This document shows positions 1 to 11,834 of a DNA stretch of 64,000 nucleotides, in pieces. How positions within the stretch are numbered: position 1 is the stretch's first letter; each line of letters starts with the position of its first letter. The stretch is from the NCBI RefSeq assembly GCF_003752365.1, contig NZ_RJUO01000001.1, positions 620,001 through 684,000 on the forward strand. The letters run 5' to 3'. A program made the translations under genes and the position numbers. This DNA comes from Frondihabitans sp. PhB188 (lineage in GTDB: Bacteria > Actinomycetota > Actinomycetes > Actinomycetales > Microbacteriaceae). The notes under the pieces are model-generated. The model worked only from the letters and a program-made list of their open reading frames with translations. It ran no database searches and was not told the origin of the DNA.

Positions 1-1100
1 ACGGCGCCGTGGCCGTAGTCGGGCAGGACGTAGTCGGCGGCCCACACCGGGATCCGCTCGCCGGTCAGCGGGTTCTTGGCGTAGCGGCCGAGGAAGACGC
101 CCTGCTTCGGGCGGTCGGCGGTCTGGCGCTCGATCTCGGTGCTCTTCTGCACCTCGGTCAGGAATGCCTGGAACGTCTCGGCGATCGCGGCGTCGTCCGC
201 GCCGGCGACGAGCTCCGCCGCCAGGTCGGACTCCGGCGCGACGACCATGAAGGTGACGCCGTGCAGGGTGTCGGGGCGCGTCGTGAAGACCGTGATCTTC
301 TCGGCGCGGCCCTCGACGGCGAAGTCGACGTCGGCACCCGTCGAGCGCCCGATCCAGTTGCGCTGCATCGCCAGCACCTTCGACGGCCAGCGGCCCTCGA
401 GCTGGTTCAGGTCGTCGAGCAGGCGGTCGGCGTAGTCGGTGATCTTGAAGTACCACTGCGTGAGCTTCTTCTTCACCACGACGGCGCCCGAGCGGTCGGA
501 CGTGCCGTCGGCGAGCACCTGCTCGTTGGCGAGGACGGTCTGGTCCACAGGGTCCCAGTTGACCCAGCTGTCTTTCCGGTAGGCCAGGCCCTTCTCGTAC
601 ATCTTGAGGAACAGCCACTGGTTCCACTTGTAGTACTCGGGGTCGGAGGTGTGGATCTCGCGGGTCCAGTCGACCGACACGCCGTACGCCTTCATGGCGG
701 CGCGCTGCTGGTCGATGTTCGCGTACGTCCACTCGCGCGGGTCGGTGCCGCGCTTGATCGCGGCGTTCTCGGCGGGCAGCCCGAAGCTGTCCCAGCCCAC
801 GGGGTGCAGCACCTGGAAGCCCTGCTGCCACCAGTAGCGGGCAACGATGTCGCCGAACGCGAACGCCTCGGCGTGACCCATGTGCAGGTCGCCCGACGGG
901 TACGAGAACATGTCCATGATGTACTTGCGCGGGCGCTTGTCGGTCGGGTCGTCGATCGTGAACGGCTGGCGCTCCTCCCAGACGGCCTGCCACTTCGTCT
1001 GCAGGGCGGCGAAGTCGTAGGCGTTCGGGTCGACGACGGTCGACTCGCCGTCATCGCCGGCGGCGTCGGTCGTCAGGTTCTGCTCGTGCTCGTGTGCCAC
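1..1100 (-). CDS. leuS: Leucyl-tRNA synthetase, N-terminal part (runs off the window)
   Basis: Charges tRNA-Leu with leucine in the cytoplasm. The visible 366 residues carry the class I N-terminal catalytic region, with [20 protein letters not shown] holding the HIGH-type signature as HMGH, and run into the CP1 editing domain, ending near [19 protein letters not shown] at the window edge. The rest of the gene, including KMSKS, lies outside. I chose the GTG at 1100, giving VAHEHEQN. An in-frame ATG at 1145 would add 15 residues. Neither start has a convincing Shine-Dalgarno sequence. A possible -10 (TAATCT, 1177-1182) overlaps the end of pabB, which lies just upstream on the same strand. The identity is secure; the start is not. 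Confidence 0.93.
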   Translation of the reverse strand, partial: MAHEHEQNLTTDAAGDDGESTVVDPNAYDFAALQTKWQAVWEERQPFTIDDPTDKRPRKYIMDMFSYPSGDLHMGHAEAFAFGDIVARYWWQQGFQVLHPVGWDSFGLPAENAAIKRGTDPREWTYANIDQQRAAMKAYGVSVDWTREIHTSDPEYYKWNQWLFLKMYEKGLAYRKDSWVNWDPVDQTVLANEQVLADGTSDRSGAVVVKKKLTQWYFKITDYADRLLDDLNQLEGRWPSKVLAMQRNWIGRSTGADVDFAVEGRAEKITVFTTRPDTLHGVTFMVVAPESDLAAELVAGADDAAIAETFQAFLTEVQKSTEIERQTADRPKQGVFLGRYAKNPLTGERIPVWAADYVLPDYGHGA

Positions 1101-1174
1101 GGAGGTTCTCAATTCACGTCTGGGGGTGCGGGCCCAGGAGCGCATCGCACTGGCGACGCCGCGGACCCAAGGAT

Positions 1175-2560
1175 CTAGATTAGCGAGTCCGGCACGCCGG
1201 AGGCGCCGAGGGCGGTCAGCAGGGCGCGGGCCTTGATCGCGACCTCGGCCAGCTCGTCGGCCGGGTCGGACTCGTTCGTGATCCCGCCGCCGACGCCGAC
1301 GCCGGCCTCGCCGGTGGGGAGGTCGAGCACGATCGACCGGATCACGACGGCCAGATCGACCGTGCCGTCGAATCCGAACCGCCCCGCGACCCCCGAGTAG
1401 AGTCCGCGAGGCCCGGCCTCCAGCCCCGCCAGGATCCGCACCACGCTGTGCTTCGGCGCCCCGGTCATCGACCCCGGCGGGAACGTCGCCCGCAGCACGT
1501 CGATGCCGGTGAGCCCGGGCCGCACCACGGCCGTCACCGTGCTGACGAGCTGGTGCACGTGCTCGAAGCCCTCGACGGCGAACAGCGACGACACGGCGAC
1601 GTGCTCGGGCCGCGACACCCGCGAGAGGTCGTTGCGCATGAGGTCGACGATCATCAGGTTCTCGGCGCGCTCCTTGCGGTTCGACGCGAGTTCCTGCGCC
1701 CGGGCCTCGTCGAGTCGCGAATCGGCCGAGCGCTCGCGAGTGCCCTTGATCGGCGACGTCGAGACCCGGCCCTCGGCATCGATGCGCAGGAACTCCTCGG
1801 GACTCGCCCCCAGCACGGCCGTCTCGCCGAGCCTGATGAACGACGCCCTCGGCGCCGGAGACGACCGCCGCAGCCGCGCGTAGAGGTCGAGGTCGCTCTC
1901 GCCGGTCACGACGGAGGCGCTCGTCGTCAGGCAGATGACGAAGGCGTCGCCGCGGTCGATCGCGGCCAGGCAGCCGGCGATCAGGTCGAGGTAGCGGGCG
2001 TCGTCGTCGGCCCACGCTGCTGTCGCTCCCGGCGCAGGAACGGCCTTCTGCCGCGGCTCCCGCCCGGGCCACCAGTTCCGCAGAGCCTCGCCGAGCTCCG
2101 GCTCAGCGCCCCGCTCCACCAGCTCGACGAGGCCCGTGCCGTGGTCGAACACGAGCGCGCGGTCCACCTCCAGCAGGAGCAGGTCGGGCCGCACCGGGTC
2201 GCCGAGAGTCCCGGCCCAGGTCGCGTCGCCGGGCGCGAGCAGCTCGGCCGAGACGCCGTAGCCGACGACGCCCCACCAGCCGAGCGGGTCGGCGTCGGGA
2301 TCGTCGTCGCGGAGGGAGGCGTCGACGCGGGCCAGGGCCGCCTCGACGTCGCCGGGCACCGCGGCGCGGGCGTCGAGGCGTCGGCGCCCCCAGCCGACCA
2401 GCGAGCGCGCCGGATGACCGGGTGACGGAGCCGCGCCCTCGGCGTCCGCGGCCGCGCCGGCGTCGATCCAGACGACGTCGCCCTCCGCCCCGAACGCGCG
2501 GACGACCGCCTCGGGCGTCACCCACCCGGCGAGCGGGGTTCGGGTCGGAGGCTGCCGCAT
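1175..2560 (-). CDS. pabB: Aminodeoxychorismate synthase component I (chorismate-binding enzyme)
   Basis: Converts chorismate to 4-amino-4-deoxychorismate for folate synthesis, using ammonia from a PabA-type glutaminase that is not in this window. The 461-residue protein has the chorismate-binding domain in its C-terminal half: [23 protein letters not shown] and GSMTGAPK. The PIKGT form (Lys rather than the Ala of TrpE) favours PabB over anthranilate synthase. The ATG at 2560 follows a TAGAAT -10 by seven bases, so the message is probably leaderless. A longer in-frame reading to 2656 would run into the divergent neighbour and is not used. The pabC-like gene starts 12 bp away on the other strand, which fits a shared pathway. 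Confidence 0.9.
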   Translation of the reverse strand: MRQPPTRTPLAGWVTPEAVVRAFGAEGDVVWIDAGAAADAEGAAPSPGHPARSLVGWGRRRLDARAAVPGDVEAALARVDASLRDDDPDADPLGWWGVVGYGVSAELLAPGDATWAGTLGDPVRPDLLLLEVDRALVFDHGTGLVELVERGAEPELGEALRNWWPGREPRQKAVPAPGATAAWADDDARYLDLIAGCLAAIDRGDAFVICLTTSASVVTGESDLDLYARLRRSSPAPRASFIRLGETAVLGASPEEFLRIDAEGRVSTSPIKGTRERSADSRLDEARAQELASNRKERAENLMIVDLMRNDLSRVSRPEHVAVSSLFAVEGFEHVHQLVSTVTAVVRPGLTGIDVLRATFPPGSMTGAPKHSVVRILAGLEAGPRGLYSGVAGRFGFDGTVDLAVVIRSIVLDLPTGEAGVGVGGGITNESDPADELAEVAIKARALLTALGASGVPDSLI

Positions 2561-2573
2561 AGGGTTGATTCTA
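2560..2573. promoter_or_regulatory. Back-to-back -10 elements for two divergent leaderless genes
   Basis: The plus strand carries TAGGGT at 2560-2565, seven bases before the ATG at 2573. The minus strand carries TAGAAT at 2573-2568, seven bases before the ATG at 2560. Each -10 overlaps the start codon of the other gene. TANNNT followed by 6-7 bases and a start codon is the known layout of actinobacterial leaderless promoters. No transcript data are available here. Confidence 0.75.
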
Positions 2574-3301
2574 TGAACGACGCACCCCCCACCTCGCTGC
2601 TCGTGGCGGACTCCCTCCTCGTCGACGGCGGGCTGGCGCTGGCGGCCGGGGTGCACCGGTCGCGGTTCGTCGACTCGGTGCGGGCGCAGGCGCCCGACCT
2701 CGGCGATGCGGCGGGAGCGTTCTGGGATCGGGCGGTGCGGGGAGTTCCTGCGACCGGGTCCTGGTTTCCGCGGATCACCCTCGACACCTCAGGGGCCTTC
2801 GGCGTCTCGCTGCGGTCGGCTCCCGCTCGGACTACCTCGCTGAGACTGCACTCCGCGCGCGTCGATCCGCGGACGACCCCCCTGATCAAAGGCCCGGACC
2901 TCGCTCGCCTCGACGCCCTGCGCCAGGAGGCCGTGCGGGCCGGAGCCGACGAGGCCGTCATTGTCTCGCCCGAGGGACTCGTCGTCGAGGGCGGCTACTC
3001 GTCGATCGCGTGGTGGCGAGGCGATGCGCTCTGCGTGGTCGACGACACGCTCGAGCGGCTGCCCGGGGTGACGGAGAACTCGCTCGTGACCATCGCGACG
3101 GCGTTCGGCGTCACCGTGCTGCGGGAGCTCGTCGAGCCGGACGACCTCGCCGACCACGAGGTGTGGAGCCTCGGATCGCTGCACGGGCCCCGGATCGCCA
3201 CCTCGTGGGTAGGCGGGCCGACGGTCGCCGAGCAGCCCGGGCGCCTGCGGCTGTGGCGGGCGCGGCTGGACGCCCTCAGGCGGTCCGTCCACTCGCACTA
3301 G
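2573..3301 (+). CDS. pabC: Class IV aminotransferase, probable 4-amino-4-deoxychorismate lyase
   Basis: Probably releases pyruvate from 4-amino-4-deoxychorismate to give 4-aminobenzoate, the step after PabB. The 242-residue protein has the fold-type IV PLP pattern: PLIKGPDLARL (candidate PLP lysine around residue 106), then DEAVIVSPEGLVVEGGYSSI and the LPGVTENSLV turn. The length is slightly short for the family. It starts 12 bp from pabB on the opposite strand and is probably leaderless. A D-amino-acid or branched-chain aminotransferase is the alternative, but the pabB neighbour argues for PabC. Confidence 0.8.
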   Translation: MNDAPPTSLLVADSLLVDGGLALAAGVHRSRFVDSVRAQAPDLGDAAGAFWDRAVRGVPATGSWFPRITLDTSGAFGVSLRSAPARTTSLRLHSARVDPRTTPLIKGPDLARLDALRQEAVRAGADEAVIVSPEGLVVEGGYSSIAWWRGDALCVVDDTLERLPGVTENSLVTIATAFGVTVLRELVEPDDLADHEVWSLGSLHGPRIATSWVGGPTVAEQPGRLRLWRARLDALRRSVHSH

Positions 3302-3320
3302 CTTTGTCACCGGTACTCGA

Positions 3321-3326
3321 TATATT
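3321..3326 (+). promoter_or_regulatory. -10 element (TATATT) of the UvrA-like gene
   Basis: TATATT lies six bases before the ATG at 3333, in an otherwise very GC-rich gap of 31 bases. There is no Shine-Dalgarno sequence, so a leaderless message is likely. No clear -35 is seen at the usual spacing. Confidence 0.6.
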
Positions 3327-3332
3327 GGGCGC

Positions 3333-5687
<2,355 letters not shown>

Positions 5688-5720
5688 CGCGCTGCCGCCG
5701 CCGCGCGGTCCGGACCACGT

Positions 5721-5776
5721 CGAGAGTGCGCTCTTCGTCGCCAGCGGCACCGATATCGACACAGTGCGCACTCTCG
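5721..5776. terminator. Inverted repeat between convergent genes
   Basis: CGAGAGTGCGC (5721-5731) is repeated exactly in inverted form at 5766-5776, with a 34-base loop. It sits between the UvrA-like gene and cydC, which converge here, so it could end transcription both ways. There is no T-run and the loop is long, so a protein-binding or REP-like site is an alternative. Confidence 0.4.
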
Positions 5777-5808
5777 GCGACGGGCCGAGAGGGCCGACAC
5801 GGAGCCGG

Positions 5809-7485
5809 CTAGGCGAACCGCCCGCCGACGAGGCGCAGCCGCCGCGTCACCAGCGCTGACGGAACCGGCACGTGCGAGATGAGCACGACGGTGGTCCCGT
5901 CGGCCTCGGCGGCCCGCAGCAGGTCGGCGAGCAGGGCGTCCGCCAGGTCGGGGTCGACCCCGGCGGCGGGTTCGTCGAGAACCAGCACCGGGAACCCGCG
6001 CAGCAGCGCCCGGGCCAGCGCGAGCCGCTGCGCCTGGCCGCCCGAGATGAGCGCGCCGCGTTCACCGGGACGCGCGTCGAGCCCGCCGCGCGACTCGAGC
6101 CACTCGCCGAGGCCGACCCGGGCGAGCACGGCCTCCAGCTCGGCGTCGGTCGAGGTGTCGCGCGCGAACAGCAAATTCTGCCGCACGTTCTCGTCGAACA
6201 CGTACGGGGTCTGCTCCAGGAGCCCGACGGTGGCGCGCGCGTCGGCCGGCCGCACCGACCGGGCATCGACCCCGCCGATCTCGTACGAGCCGGAGTAGTC
6301 CACGAACCTCACGAGCACCGAGGCCAGGGTCGACTTGCCGGCGCCGCTGGGCCCCTCGACGACGATCCGCTCCCCCACGGCGACCTCGAGGTCGAGACCT
6401 GGGAGCGCAGGAACTCCCGCCCCCGGCCACGTCGCTGCCACCCCGCTGAGGCGCAGGGCGACCGCTCCCGGCCCACCCAGCCCGAGGGGCTCGGGAGCCG
6501 CGGCGTCGTCGGAGTCGTCGTCGAGCACCACGCCGGCGGGCACCTCGGCCGGCGCCGCCGTGTCGACGCGTGCGGCGCTGGCGCGGACCTTGCGCCAGGC
6601 GAGCACCGCGACGGGCACGGCGCCGACGACCTCGAAGACGGCGAGCGGCACGAGGGCGACGAGGGCGAGCTCCGGGCCGAGCAGGCCGTGCCCGACGGTC
6701 GGGGCGGCGGCGGCGATCGCGCCCAGCACGGTGGCTCCGGAGACGAGTGCGATGAGGGCGGTGACCACGCCGGAGGTGGAGGCACGCGTGAGCGCCACGG
6801 TCCGGAGCCGCGAGTCGAGGTCCGTCATCCTCTGGAGCTGGGCATCGACGGCGTCGAACGCGACAAGCACATCGAGGTTCTGGACCGTGTCGAGGATCGC
6901 GGCCGAGAGGTCGCCTCGGAGCCCGGCGAGGTCGCGTTCGCTACGGCGGGCGAGCACGGTGGCGACGAGGCAGCCGACGCCGAACGCGATGACGAGTCCG
7001 GCGAGGAGCACGACCCCGGCCGCCGGCGAGAAGACGAGCACGGCGACGACCGCGGCCAGCGCCGACAGGCCCGAGATGACGAGGGGCTGCACGACGCGCA
7101 GCGGCAGATCCTGGAGGGCGTCGACGTCCGACACGACACGGCTCAGCAGGTCGCCGCGCGACGTGCGGCCGAGCCCGGCCGGAGCCACCCGCACGAGCCG
7201 TCGGTAGAGCGTCGTGCGCACGGTCGCGAGCTGCCGGAAGGCGGCGTCGTGGCTGAGGAGGCGTTCCAGATACCGGAAGACCGCGCGGGTGAGCGAGAAC
7301 AGCCGCACCGACACGATGGCGATCGACAGGTAGAGGATCGGCGGCTGCTCGGCGGCGCGCGTGATCAGGTAGGCGCTGGTGGCGAGGAGGGCGACGCCGC
7401 TGAGCGCGCTGAGGGCTCCCGCCGCGAGTCCGCGCCAGCTGCGCGACAGCGGCGGCTGCGCGGTCCGGATGATCGAGTCGGTCAT
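5809..7485 (-). CDS. cydC: Thiol reductant ABC exporter subunit CydC
   Basis: One half of the heterodimeric CydDC exporter needed for assembly of the cytochrome bd oxidase. It exports low-molecular-weight thiols in known systems, and the substrate in an actinobacterium may differ. The 558 residues comprise an N-terminal six-helix membrane domain (RAVFRYLERLLSHDAAFRQL is typical of CydC) and a C-terminal ATPase with GPSGAGKSTL, ISGGQAQRLALARALL and LVLDEPAAGVD. The start overlaps the stop of cydD by four bases (ATGA), so translation is coupled. It is the last gene of the cydABDC operon. Confidence 0.93.
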   Translation of the reverse strand: MTDSIIRTAQPPLSRSWRGLAAGALSALSGVALLATSAYLITRAAEQPPILYLSIAIVSVRLFSLTRAVFRYLERLLSHDAAFRQLATVRTTLYRRLVRVAPAGLGRTSRGDLLSRVVSDVDALQDLPLRVVQPLVISGLSALAAVVAVLVFSPAAGVVLLAGLVIAFGVGCLVATVLARRSERDLAGLRGDLSAAILDTVQNLDVLVAFDAVDAQLQRMTDLDSRLRTVALTRASTSGVVTALIALVSGATVLGAIAAAAPTVGHGLLGPELALVALVPLAVFEVVGAVPVAVLAWRKVRASAARVDTAAPAEVPAGVVLDDDSDDAAAPEPLGLGGPGAVALRLSGVAATWPGAGVPALPGLDLEVAVGERIVVEGPSGAGKSTLASVLVRFVDYSGSYEIGGVDARSVRPADARATVGLLEQTPYVFDENVRQNLLFARDTSTDAELEAVLARVGLGEWLESRGGLDARPGERGALISGGQAQRLALARALLRGFPVLVLDEPAAGVDPDLADALLADLLRAAEADGTTVVLISHVPVPSALVTRRLRLVGGRFA

Positions 7486-9158
7486 GCGCTCACCCCGGCG
7501 GTCCGCCCCTGCTCGACCAGTCCCGCGGAGGTGAGCGTGAGCACCCGGTCGGCGGCCGCGGCCACCGCCGGTCGGTGCGTGACGACCAGCACGGCGACGC
7601 CGCTCGCCGCGACCGACCTCAGGCCGGCGACCAGGAGAAGCTCCGTCTCGGAGTCGAGCGCCGACGTCGGCTCGTCGACGAGGAGCAGTCGGGCGCCGAG
7701 CTGACGCACCCGGTAGATCGCCCGCGCGAGAGCCACCCGCTGCGCCTGGCCGCCCGAGAGACCCGCACCGCCGGCGTCGATCACGGCGTCGAGGTCGACG
7801 TCGGAGCCTGCCGCGGTGTCGAGGGCGGCGCGCACCGCGTCACGATCGAGAGCCGCGCCGAGCGCTACGTTCGAGGCCACCGTGCCCCTCATCAGGCCCG
7901 GCCTCTGGCCCGACCACGCGACATCGGCGGGCGAGGGCGCACCCGATGCAGCACCGGCCCACCGCACCGTGCCGTCGAATTCGACGGTGCCGAGCAGAGC
8001 CGCGACGAGGCTCGACTTGCCCACGCCGCTGGGGCCGGCGATCGCGGTGATCTCCCCGATCGGCACATCGAGGTCGACGCCGTCGAACACGCTCCGCCCC
8101 TCGTAGGCCACCGAGAGCCCGCGGACCTCGAGACCGACGGCGCCGACGGCGGAACCTGCCGACGGCACGGCCGAAGACGCCGGGGGCGCAGGAACTGCCC
8201 GCCCGCCGTTGGGCTCCTCCAGCACCGCGAAGACCTCCTCGGCCGCCGCCACGCCGTCCGCCGCCGCATGGAAGTGGGCGCCGACCTGGCGCAGCGGCAG
8301 GTAGGCCTCGGGCGTGAGCAGCAGGAGGAAGAGGCCGAGGGGCAGCAGCATCGATCCCTCGACCAGCCGGATGCCGATCGTGACGGCGACGATGGCGACC
8401 GACAGCGACGCCGCCATCTCGAGCGCGAAGCCCGAGAGGAAGGACACCTGCAGCACCTTCATCGTCTCGCGGCGGTACTCGTCGGTGATGTCGCCGATGC
8501 GTCGCACCTGACGCCGTTCGCGCCCGAAGACCTTGAGCGTGGAGAGGCCGCTCACGGCGTCGAGGAACGACGACGCGAGCTTCGCCAGGCGGTCCCACTG
8601 ACGGGCCTGGGCCGACCGGGTGGTCCACCCGATGAGAACCATGAAGACGGGGATGAGCGGCAGGGTGACGACGACGATGATGCCCGACAGGAGATCCTGC
8701 GAGAACATCACGACGACCAGGATCGGCGTCGCCAGAGCCGTGAGGATCAGCTGGGGGACGTACTTCGCGAAGTAGTCGTCGAGGGCGTCGAGGCCGGGGC
8801 CCGTCAGCGTCGCGAGTCGCGCCGAGCCCGTCTTCGCCACCCAGCCGCCACCGCGCCGGACGACCGCGTCGACGACCTGGCCTCGGAGCTCGCTCTTGAC
8901 CCGGACGGCCGTGCGCGTCGCCAGCGACTCCAGCCCCCAGATCAGCACCGACCGGACGACCACGGTGATGCCGATGCCGACGAGATAGCCGGGAAGGCGG
9001 TCGGCGTGGCCGTCGACGACCGACACCACGGCGCGCGAGACGAAGAACGCGAACGCGACGGTCGCGATGGTCTGGACGACGCCGAGGACGGCGCCCAGGC
9101 CGAGGAAGCCGCGCACGCTCCGGGCGTAGCGGAGGAGCCTCGGATCGAGGGGCTTCAC
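7482..9158 (-). CDS. cydD: Thiol reductant ABC exporter subunit CydD
   Basis: Partner of CydC in the inner-membrane CydDC exporter. The 558 residues begin KPLDPRLLRYARSVRGFLG, followed by about six membrane helices, then the ATPase domain with GPSGVGKSSL, LSGGQAQRVALARAI and LLLVDEPTSALD. The start is the GTG at 9158. It follows two copies of a 17-bp tandem repeat that each contain GTGAAGG, but only this GTG is in frame. The gap to cydB is 38 bases. Confidence 0.92.
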   Translation of the reverse strand: MKPLDPRLLRYARSVRGFLGLGAVLGVVQTIATVAFAFFVSRAVVSVVDGHADRLPGYLVGIGITVVVRSVLIWGLESLATRTAVRVKSELRGQVVDAVVRRGGGWVAKTGSARLATLTGPGLDALDDYFAKYVPQLILTALATPILVVVMFSQDLLSGIIVVVTLPLIPVFMVLIGWTTRSAQARQWDRLAKLASSFLDAVSGLSTLKVFGRERRQVRRIGDITDEYRRETMKVLQVSFLSGFALEMAASLSVAIVAVTIGIRLVEGSMLLPLGLFLLLLTPEAYLPLRQVGAHFHAAADGVAAAEEVFAVLEEPNGGRAVPAPPASSAVPSAGSAVGAVGLEVRGLSVAYEGRSVFDGVDLDVPIGEITAIAGPSGVGKSSLVAALLGTVEFDGTVRWAGAASGAPSPADVAWSGQRPGLMRGTVASNVALGAALDRDAVRAALDTAAGSDVDLDAVIDAGGAGLSGGQAQRVALARAIYRVRQLGARLLLVDEPTSALDSETELLLVAGLRSVAASGVAVLVVTHRPAVAAAADRVLTLTSAGLVEQGRTAGVSA

Positions 9159-9189
9159 GATGTCGGTGCCTTCACGATGTCGGTGCCTT
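9156..9189. repeat. 17-bp tandem duplication before cydD
   Basis: CACGATGTCGGTGCCTT is present twice in a row (9156-9172 and 9173-9189), followed by a third partial copy CACGA. It covers the cydD start codon and the cydB-cydD gap. On the minus strand it duplicates a GTGAAGG element, which may act as a ribosome-binding sequence or a decoy start. Confidence 0.85.
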
Positions 9190-9196
9190 CACGAGA

Positions 9197-10201
9197 TCAG
9201 TGCGCCGAGGCGGTGACGACCGCCCGGGTGACCCGCTTGCGGAACATCCAGTAGGTGAACCCCTGGTAGAGCAGGATCAGCGGCACGAAGATCAACGAGA
9301 TCCAGCTCATCAGCTGGAGCGTGTACGTGCCGCTCGCCGCGTTCTCGATGGTCATCGTGTTGGCCGGATCGTTCGTCGCGACGAGGACGTTCGGGAACAG
9401 CGTCGCGAACAGGCTGGCCACGACGGCGGTGATGGTCAGCGCCATGAAGCCGAACGCGACACCCTCGCGACCACGGAGGTTGGCGGTGAACGCGACGATC
9501 AGAGCGACGACCGCGACCGCGGCGAGGGCCGTCGAGACCGGCGTGCCGAACGCAACGACCGTGGCGACCAGGAACCCGCCGCCGACGACGACGGCGACGA
9601 CGCCGACGCGGACCGCGAGGCGACGAGCGCGGAGCCGGATCTCGCCGTCGGTCTTCAGCGCGATGAAGAACGTGCCGTGCAGGAAGAACAGCAGCAGGGT
9701 GGCGAGGCCGCCGGCGATCGCGTACCAGTTGAAGAGGTCGCCGAGCGAGCCGATGTAGTCGAAGTTGCTGTCGAGGGCCATGCCGCGCACGATGTTGGCG
9801 AACACCACGCCCCAGAGGAACGCGGGGACGACCGACCCGATGAAGATCATCCGGTCGAAGTTGCGCTTCCACCTGTGGTCGGGCCGCTGGTGGCGGTACT
9901 CGAACGAGACGCCGCGCAGGATCAGCGCCAGCAGGATCATCAGCATGATCAGGTAGAAGCCGCTGAACACCGTCGCGTACCACTCCGGGAACGCGGCGAA
10001 CATGGCGGCGCCGGCGACGATGACCCAGGTCTCGTTGAGATCCCAGACCGGGCCGATGGTGTTGATGAGGACCCGGCGGTCGGTGTCGTCGCGGCCGAGG
10101 AACGGCAGCGACATCCCGACGCCGAAGTCGAAGCCGTCGAGCACGAAGTAGCCGGTGAAGAACAGGCCGATGAGGAGGAACCAGAGGTCGGGCAGAGTCA
10201 T
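9197..10201 (-). CDS. cydB: Cytochrome bd ubiquinol oxidase subunit II
   Basis: Membrane subunit of the high-affinity quinol:oxygen oxidoreductase cytochrome bd. The 334 residues start MTLPDLWFLLIGLFFTGYFVLDGFDFG, the family hallmark, and contain about eight to nine hydrophobic helices. The region GPVWDLNETWVIVAGAAMFAAFP is strongly conserved. I used the ATG at 10201, 17 bases after the cydA stop. The frame stays open much further upstream, but that part lies inside cydA. The protein ends a short distance before cydD in the same operon. Confidence 0.95.
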   Translation of the reverse strand: MTLPDLWFLLIGLFFTGYFVLDGFDFGVGMSLPFLGRDDTDRRVLINTIGPVWDLNETWVIVAGAAMFAAFPEWYATVFSGFYLIMLMILLALILRGVSFEYRHQRPDHRWKRNFDRMIFIGSVVPAFLWGVVFANIVRGMALDSNFDYIGSLGDLFNWYAIAGGLATLLLFFLHGTFFIALKTDGEIRLRARRLAVRVGVVAVVVGGGFLVATVVAFGTPVSTALAAVAVVALIVAFTANLRGREGVAFGFMALTITAVVASLFATLFPNVLVATNDPANTMTIENAASGTYTLQLMSWISLIFVPLILLYQGFTYWMFRKRVTRAVVTASAH

Positions 10202-10218
10202 GATCGCGCAGTCACTTT

Positions 10219-11631
10219 CTAGTACACCGTCGCCTCGTGGAGGAGCCTGCCCGTGGTCTCGTCGACCTTCGTGGGCGCTTCGGGGCCCTTCTGCGCCGCC
10301 CTGAGGATGAGCCGGAACTCGACGACGGCGAGCGTCGCGTAGATGGCGGTGAAGGCGACCAGCGAGATCAGGACCTCGACACCGGTGGTGCCCGGTGAGA
10401 CGCCGTCGCTCGTCTTCAGCAGCCCGAACACCAGCCAGGGCTGCCGGCCCATCTCGGTGAAGACCCAGCCGATGACCATCGCGGCGAGCGGGAGCGGGAA
10501 GCTCCAGGTCGCGGCTCGCCAGACCCACCTGTTCGCGGGCATGCGGCCCTTGCGGGTGATCCAGAGGCCGACCGCCGAGATGAGGATGGCGATCATGCCG
10601 AGGCCCATCATCCAGCGGAAGGACCAGTACGTGACCCAGATGATCGGCGAGTAGTCGCCGGGGCCGTAGGCCGCGGTGTACTGAGCCTGCAGGTTGTTGA
10701 TGCCCTCGACCGTGCCGTCGAAGGTGTGGGTCGACAGGAACGACAGGAGGTACGGCACCCGGATGCTGAAGAGCTCGTGCACGCCGTCGGGGGTGCCCAG
10801 CGTGAAGATCGAGAACGAGGCGTCGAAGCCCGTCGACGTCTTGTAGAGCGCCTCGGCCGAAGCCATCTTCATCGGCTGGGTCTCGACCATGGCGAGGCCG
10901 AGCTGGTCGCCCGAGAGGATGGTGAGAGCACCGGAGGCGATCATCATCCACATGCCGAAGCGGAGGGCCGGACGCATGGTGTCGAGGTTCTGGTTGCGGT
11001 GCAGGTGGTATGCGGCGACGGACACGATGACCGCGGCCGACACCATGAAGCAGGCGAACAGCGTGTGCGGGAAGGCGGCCAGCGCGACCTTGTTGGTCAG
11101 CACCGCCCAGATGTCGGTGAGCTCGGCGCGGCCCTTGGCCTTGTTGATCTCGAAGCCGACGGGGTGCTGCATGAACGAGTTCGCGCAGATGATGAAGTAG
11201 GCCGAGAGGATGCTGCCGATCGTGGCGCCCCAGATCGCCATGAGGTGGATGCGGGCGGAGACGCGGTCCCAGCCGAAGATCCAGACACCCAGGAACGTCG
11301 CCTCGAGGAAGAAGGCCAGCAGGCCCTCCAGGGCGAGAGGCGCGCCGAAGACGTCGCCGACGAAGCGGGAGTACTCCGACCAGTTCATTCCGAACTGGAA
11401 CTCCTGGACGATGCCGGTGACGACGCCCATCGCGAAGTTGATCAGGAAGATCTTGCCGAAGAACTTCGTCAGCTGCAGGTAGTGGGCGCGGCCCGTGCGG
11501 TACCAGGCCGTCTGGAAGACGGCGACGGTGAAGCCCATGCCGATCGTCAGGGGGACGAACAGGAAGTGGTAGACGGTCGTCAGACCGAACTGCCAGCGGG
11601 ACAGCAGGAGGGGATCGAGCAGTTCGTTCAT
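10219..11631 (-). CDS. cydA: Cytochrome bd ubiquinol oxidase subunit I
   Basis: Heme-bearing subunit of cytochrome bd, in the cytoplasmic membrane. The 470 residues show LLSRWQFGLTTVYHFLFVP near the N-terminus (His ligand of the high-spin heme), NSFMQHPVGFE (heme b558 His) and WVFTEMGRQPW near the C-terminus. The length fits the short Q-loop class usual in actinobacteria. I start at the ATG at 11631 (MNELLDPLLLSRW). A start further upstream at 11712 would add an Arg/Pro-rich stretch not typical of the family. It is the first gene of cydABDC. A TAGAGT -10 candidate lies at 11717-11722. Confidence 0.95.
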   Translation of the reverse strand: MNELLDPLLLSRWQFGLTTVYHFLFVPLTIGMGFTVAVFQTAWYRTGRAHYLQLTKFFGKIFLINFAMGVVTGIVQEFQFGMNWSEYSRFVGDVFGAPLALEGLLAFFLEATFLGVWIFGWDRVSARIHLMAIWGATIGSILSAYFIICANSFMQHPVGFEINKAKGRAELTDIWAVLTNKVALAAFPHTLFACFMVSAAVIVSVAAYHLHRNQNLDTMRPALRFGMWMMIASGALTILSGDQLGLAMVETQPMKMASAEALYKTSTGFDASFSIFTLGTPDGVHELFSIRVPYLLSFLSTHTFDGTVEGINNLQAQYTAAYGPGDYSPIIWVTYWSFRWMMGLGMIAILISAVGLWITRKGRMPANRWVWRAATWSFPLPLAAMVIGWVFTEMGRQPWLVFGLLKTSDGVSPGTTGVEVLISLVAFTAIYATLAVVEFRLILRAAQKGPEAPTKVDETTGRLLHEATVY

Positions 11632-11834
11632 GTCGTGCTCACGCGGTGGCGCATGTCGTGCTTCCTCGACCGATAGGGGTGGTGGGTCTCGCCTTCGGGA
11701 CTTCCAGGACACTTCGACTCTAGGGCGCGGTTCGCGGCAGAACGGACCGTCGTACCTGCGAAGAACCTGATCACAGGCGGTATTGCTCGACGCCGAGACA
11801 CCACGACCCGGGCCGTCGACGGCGCACGAACGAG

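Noticed and set aside
1175-2656. A pabB start at 2656
   Set aside because: It would overlap the start of the divergent pabC-like gene by 84 bases and adds no conserved sequence; the ATG at 2560 has a fitting -10.
9197-10951. A cydB reading extended upstream to 10951
   Set aside because: The extra 250 codons lie inside cydA in another frame; MTLPDLWFL at 10201 is the normal CydB start.
11740-11790. A TGTGATC-type CRP site upstream of cydA
   Set aside because: Only one half matches and no symmetric second half exists; too weak to claim.
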